From positions 1,178,001 to 1,242,000 of the forward strand of contig NW_017264197.1 in assembly GCF_001619985.1 (NCBI RefSeq): a stretch of 64,000 nucleotides of DNA, written 5' to 3'. The position numbers and the translations under genes are program-made. Shown piece after piece: positions 59,146-64,000 of the stretch (position 1 is its first letter; every line of letters starts with the position of its first letter). The notes under the pieces were generated by a model. It worked only from the letters and a program-made list of their open reading frames with translations, was not told the DNA's origin and ran no database searches. This DNA is from Xylona heveae TC161. Its lineage: Eukaryota; Ascomycota; Xylonomycetes; Xylonales; Xylonaceae.

Positions 59146-60290
59146 TCAGCATGCGCTCTCGGCCTCCGAACCTTTGCCGCTCTCCTCCATGGGAATTTGC
59201 TCGTCCTCTGGTCCAACCATGACATCTGACTGCTTCGGGAGCAGCCAGCCCGGGTGAAGAACGTTGAACACGCCGACAGCGATCACCATCATGGCACCGT
59301 CCAATGCAATAAAGTACCTCTCGTGGGTAATCAGGTAGCCCGACCATCCCTGCAGCAACTCAATGGTACGGTAAATGCTTCGGATATAAATGACCACAAC
59401 TGAGATGGTCATAGCAAGCAAGAGAGGTCGGATTGAGAGTCTTTTTTCTCGTGGCGCCACACGCAGCCGGTACAAGAAATCAATCATGCAGTAGACAAAG
59501 ACGGTGATACTGGCAAGCTGGAAGATGATACCAGCAACCATGATGTCGGTACCAGGCTTGGTGTTACCGTTTGGCGAGTTGGCCTGTCCGGACGCCATAC
59601 CTCCGCCAATGGCTTGGATGACCAAACTCAGCACATCGCATGTGCAGAAAATCCAGAGGTACCAGGTCGGTTTCATAAAGGAATACTCTTGTCCTAGAAT
59701 CTGGAGGAAGCGGCCTAAGATGATATAGATGCCAGCAGTGAAGAATACAGGAGCTATGATCAAACCAGCAGTCAGCATACGCGAGGCCAAAAATGTACCA
59801 CGGCTTGAACCTTGAAATTTGACAGGTGGATAAGCCGAAGTTGACATGGGCCGTGAGACATACCAATAATCAGGGTTGAAATCTGCATCAAGAAAGCAGT
59901 TCCGTTGTATGGACAGTCTGCTGACCATGTTCTGCCTGCCCAACCAAGTACTTCGGCTGCAGTTACAAATAACCATTAGCAGGCTGCTAAACCAATCAAA
60001 GACGGTTTAGGAAGGGGACTATTGGGAAGCATCAACTCACTCAAAGCACCAAGGGCAAAGACTAGGCACCACCATCGCTTCGTCCATATGGCTTGGCCAG
60101 TGTGAATAAACATTGACAAGCCAAAGAGCACACAGAAGGTGATTCCAGCTGCCATAGACGGTATGTAGCCATAGCTAGGGTCGTAACCAGGAACATACGC
60201 GTGACATGCTTCGGTCAGGGCCAGAAGCGTCTGCTGGTGGCTCATGGTAGAGTTTCCGGTCGAATTCGACATGTTGATCGGTTGCTCCAA
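59146..60290 (-). CDS. RTA1-family seven-span membrane protein
   Basis: Member of the RTA1/RTM1 family (RTA1-like lipid-translocating exporters; yeast relatives affect resistance to 7-aminocholesterol and toxins). Exons 60290-60041, 59956-59864 and 59753-59146 give 316 aa; donors are GTGAGT and GTATGT, acceptors TGCAG and CATAG, both phase 1. The extracellular N-terminus carries N-glycosylation sites (NSTGNSTM). Membrane spans and family motifs: GYIPSMAAGITFCVLFGLSM, TEVLGWAGRTWSADCPYN, MQISTLIIAPVFFTAGIYII, WIFCTCDVLSLVIQAIGGGM, SIYRTIELLQGW and ALDGAMMVIAVGVFNVLHPG. The tail is acidic (EDEQIPMEESGKGSEAESAC) and presumably cytosolic. Start could also be the ATG 18 bases downstream (MSNSTGN). 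Confidence 0.92.
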
Positions 60291-61701
60291 CAGAAGTAGC
60301 GGTTTTGTTTGGCCGAGGTTTTCTTATATTTCTACGTCTTGTACAGCCCGGTGATCTTTTTCCAAAGTTCTCTGTCGCTTTAGCCCGCAAACAGATATTT
60401 CTCTGCTGGGTTGCACTTCGATAGACGCCGTATTTTAAGCACGCAATGGACTGGCTTTTCGTGGTGCTGGGAATCGACCTGGAGAGATATCTCGAAAGTC
60501 GGATAGCTTGGAGACGGACAAAGAGGACTTGATCCAGGAGTTGACAGATCCATTGAGTGCGGAAGAGCAGGATATTAAATAATGAACATGGGTGCATCAG
60601 GTAGGTAAATGGTCATAACACAGCCGGAGAGTTAATTTGGCCGTGGGTCAATTTCATGCCGGGATGGACTTATCGTTCGGATCCGCTGCGCCTTCATTTG
60701 TGCCCTTTACTGGGGGGCTCTTTCGCGCAATTATTACCATATTGGTATAAGGGACATGGCCATAACCTAGCAACACGTCTCCACGGAATGCACGGGCGAA
60801 GCCTTAGCGGCTAGGCAGTCATTATATCACTTGTAAGTGGAGCAAATTGGACAGCCGCTCAGGCCTGCGTAGGTGCCGGGCCCATTCCTATTCCTAACGG
60901 GCGAAGTCAAATCCAAGGGCCGTGATCCACAAAAAGTCTTCTAAACGCCTGACCTCGTGTTCCTTTACGGCCGTTTCGGGGCACTTGGTATCCGAGGTCT
61001 CCGCGGCACTTTGCCGATTGTAGCAAAGTCGGGCTGCAAATCAAATACCCAAGAAGAGGAGCAAAGATCGCACCCAAAGCCTTTTCCGCTCCGAGTCAGT
61101 CCGGAGTTTGGTATCCCTTAGGCGCCCGCTCTCAGGGGGAGAAAATGCTAGCAAATCACCCACCTTGGGCCGTAGGATTTCGTAGGGCAGGCTTTAACCC
61201 GGCTAAGTACAACATCCTCTATCCTGTTTCTGGTAATCATATCGCGTGGGTTTCAGTAGGAAGCACCTTAGCCCTTTAGGTAACTTAGTAAATTATCTGG
61301 AGTATGCACAGACTGTGAAAAGTATGTGAACTTCTATTCGCGAATAAAAATAGAGACAGAGAGCAGTACTAGGTACCAGCCATGTGAATGTATGCTTATT
61401 CGCACAGTTGGTCGGGCCTGAGAATTGAGCATCTTACTACTTTGGGAAGGAATCATACGCGAGAGCGTCACTACTAAACTACTTTTAACAAACAACTTTG
61501 TTACTGTGCGCCTGTGCTTCGAACACAACAAGACCTGGTGCAGTGATTATTATTGCTTTAGGAACAACATCAAAATGAGCACGAAACAGCAATTTTATGC
61601 TTCGAACGGGGATGGCATACTAGCAGTCCGGGGTGTGACTATCTAACTGGTAGCGTCTTAACCTTGCTTCGTCATCATACATACATACCTTGCCAGTTGC
61701 C
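60291..61701. other. Divergent intergenic region
   Basis: 1.4 kb between the RTA1-family gene (minus) and an unknown gene (plus). A short inverted repeat CTTTGCCGATTGTAGCAAAG lies near 61011-61030. No gene supported. Confidence 0.55.
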
Positions 61702-62497
61702 ATGTTTCCTCCAAGCTTGTTGAAAAGGCCATTCATTGATGATGAGCCGCCTTATCAAGGCGAGAGCGGTCTAGACACGAGACGTGAAGAGAAGGTAAGA
61801 ACTCCTGTGTTTATCAGTTAAGCATGGATATTTTCCAGTCTGACACAACGCTTTTCCTTTACAGAGACCTCGAACACTTCCAATCCGCACTTCGCCTTCC
61901 ACTGCTCACCGATCTGTCTCGTCTTCATTAGGCGAATTCCAAGAAGAGCACAGGCACACCTCTCATCATTCAAAGGTTGATGCAGCCTCGAACCTGCGCG
62001 AAGATGCTTACCCCAGCCCTGGCATTACAAAGTCGCACGGCGCTTACTTGGACCCTGACGTTGATATGTCAGACGAGAATTATGAGAGTAATGGCCAAGC
62101 TCAGTTATCAATATCCAATCCTAGCGGCCCAGACTACAAGTCATTGCTATCTTTGAACCAGTGCTGGAAACATCAGGGTGGGTTTCGGCCCTCTTCTACT
62201 GGAAGCTACGCCTCAGCATGGAATACGCTGGAATCGAAGCCTGAGTGCCAGTCACCACCATCGAATCCGTTGCAGGATCCCGGAGAGATGATGCCAGCAC
62301 TGGAGCCGAGTAGCATGCCAAGGAGTCCATCCGCCGAGCCAGATGTCGACATGGACGAAAGCGACAGCGTCAATGGCAATAAGAGACATAGAGAAAATTC
62401 CAAGCTTGTCTTCAGCATGGGCTTTCGGGCGGACTGCGAAAAGTGCCTCATGAGGGTCCCAGGACACTACAGTCATGTTTATCGAAGAGAAGAGTGA
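61702..62497 (+). CDS. Fungal protein of unknown function with C-terminal Cys motif
   Basis: Exons 61702-61794 and 61865-62497 (GTAAGA donor, TACAG acceptor, phase 0) give 241 aa. The start MFPPSLLKRPFIDDEPPYQG follows a CC-ATG context and precedes a good intron. Most of the protein is hydrophilic, Ser/Pro/Asp-rich and probably disordered (DPDVDMSDENYES; AEPDVDMDESDSVNGNKRHR). The C-terminus is the only ordered-looking part: KLVFSMGFRADCEKCLMRVP followed by GHYSHVYRREE. I recall a similar Met-Gly-x-Arg-Ala-Asp-Cys-Glu-Lys-Cys ending in other ascomycete hypothetical proteins, but know no function. A lone C-x2-C pair with nearby His could bind metal, as an inference. Acidic and basic clusters suggest a nuclear protein. 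Confidence 0.72.
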
Positions 62498-64000
62498 AAT
62501 TCTACGGAGCACTGCACCCGAATTTCCCAATCACAAAACCATTATTAAGCCTCAGCCAACCTCGTTTCTCAATGGCTAGACCTTTGCCGCCGGCGTTCTC
62601 GGAAATATCTCCTTTCTCTTACCATGTTTGCTGCGCCATCTACACCGCGAGATCAAACAGGGTCTACCCCAGCTTGCAAATAGATTTGTCTCAAAATAGC
62701 GCAATTTTTTCCACCACTTATTCGTTGCTTTGGAGCACTCACGTCATCCATAACACAACCCCTATTCATCTCTCTGGCCGCACAATCCAGGGCCGGCGGC
62801 CTCATACTTATCACCGCTTCTTGAAAGACATTGGCATCAATGACGAAATTGATGGACGACTTGGCTCGCCATTGCCCACCTGGCGTCTTTCTCGACAACG
62901 TCATTAAATGTGGCTATTTTGTGTGTTTGCAGACGGGACGCAAATACCACCTGATGCTTATTTGGTTCCTTTGGTATGAGAATCGACTTTGCCGCTAGAT
63001 CTCTACGAGGTAACACCCATTAGCCTTTACATAATTCAGATGACATATTTAGCAATGAAATGATGAATCTCCCTTATTACCACCGTTGGACGTTTTTCCG
63101 TGTTGACCGTGTCGCTTAACATTGCAACTACCGCAAGCCAGTCCTGGTCGAAAATATTGCCCACCACAGATGTTGCTGGCGTTTTCGGAGAGCAGTCATT
63201 GAACGTTATTTCAAGCGTGTGTGACCGATATCTTTTGCCACTCTGTCATGCTGAATACTTCGAGTATAGTTCCGGAAAAGTTACATTGTTTCGACTAGAT
63301 ATATTTCAGTTTGCAGAGATCGACGACCAACATACTATGGCAATTTGAAAGGTAAAAACCGGATCGGATTATTTTGGCATGTGACGATTATCATTTACTT
63401 CTTTGAATCGATTTTTTTGCAATTTACATCACTGTGATGCCCACCTCGTCGACATAATTTTCTTGGCAATCTAAACCATGATGGGTTTTGTTTGACATTG
63501 CTGCAATCAATCATGCCGTCGCGGATCCTGTTTTCAGATTTTGGTACGATCGACAAGAGATGATGAAAGAAACGGCAGAACGAAGGAACCGTTATGTGGA
63601 TGCACCAGCTGGCTCTGACCAACTAAATACACAACTGAACATTTTCACTTGCGCAAAAAGTACGGAAGCTCTGCATTACCGGGTCGCAAAGGCCGCTTTG
63701 AGCCGGTTGCATGCATTTTCGCCATTTTGGCGGCGATGGCCACAGAGTCGTCACAGGAGACGTCACAGGAGAGAGCTCCAATCATGCGGTCCAGATCACA
63801 GTGATTTCCCATGTCTTGCGCCCCCTTGGCTTTTGGGTCGTGTGAGAGTCTGTTCTAGATCGACTCCCGAGCGAGGATCGAGTCACAGGAAATGGACACG
63901 AGGATCAACTAGAGACAAATCACTTTTGACCAGTCCATTTCTCCTCAAGCACGGGAAGAAATTATCAGAACTCTTCTACTTTGTTTAGTTCAATCGTTGG
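62498..64000. other. Right end of window, no supported gene
   Basis: Open frames at 62443-62907, 63100-63348 and 63488-63988 (plus) have no recognisable motif. A real gene continuing beyond the window cannot be excluded. Confidence 0.5.

Noticed and set aside
63488-63988. 166-aa plus-strand open frame at the window end
   Set aside because: No recognisable motif; second half is Arg/Ser/His low complexity.

Overview
This is nuclear DNA of a filamentous ascomycete (Pezizomycotina). The gene content points to Eurotiomycetes, probably an Aspergillus/Penicillium/Talaromyces relative. The signs are many short spliceosomal introns with GTAAGT/GTATGT-type donors, monocistronic genes on both strands, an alpha-1,3-glucan synthase beside an anchored GH13 amylase (an arrangement known from Aspergillus), a collagen-like cell-surface protein, RTA1-type membrane protein, Pex24-type dysferlin peroxin and DUF2458 protein. 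No bacterial-style operons, CRISPR arrays, rRNA genes or convincing tRNA genes were found. All gene models were built by hand from open frames, splice signals and remembered family sequences; none was checked by a search.

Layout. 1-7.8 kb: the 5' end of an alpha-1,3-glucan synthase gene (minus strand, cut by the window edge) and, 4.9 kb away and divergent, a nine-exon secreted GH13 amylase/glucanotransferase: a cell-wall alpha-glucan locus. 7.8-17.3 kb: a 9.5 kb gene-poor stretch with low-complexity DNA. 17.3-31.2 kb: a 75-aa conserved small protein, a Vip1-like RRM protein with a metallothionein-like tail, Sip5, an alpha/beta-hydrolase, Rtf2, a kelch protein and a GNAT acetyltransferase. 31.5-33.9 kb: a secreted collagen-like protein with a WSC-like C-terminus, interrupted by a 392-base assembly gap. 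About 34.0-34.9 kb: an odd tract that reads like organellar DNA. 35.0-41.8 kb: mitochondrial ribosomal protein mL50, an Ara2-type aldo/keto reductase, Pam16 and a Pex24/Pex30-family peroxin. 42.1-43.9 kb: two very small cysteine-rich metallothionein genes. 45.7-62.5 kb: a double-GFA-domain protein, a Trf4/Cid14 poly(A) polymerase, a DUF2458 protein, a Cox14-family protein, Aro4-type DAHP synthase, an alkaline ceramidase with an unresolved N-terminus, an RTA1-family protein and an unrecognised fungal protein. 62.5-64 kb: no gene I can support.

Most genes are ordinary housekeeping genes. The most unusual signal is metal-binding cysteine modules: two free-standing metallothionein genes near 42-44 kb and, independently, three consecutive seven-cysteine modules of the Neurospora metallothionein type fused in frame to the RRM protein at 19-20 kb. 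There a strong internal splice donor could remove the modules and switch the C-terminus. This metal-responsive alternative-tail hypothesis is my best candidate for something undescribed.
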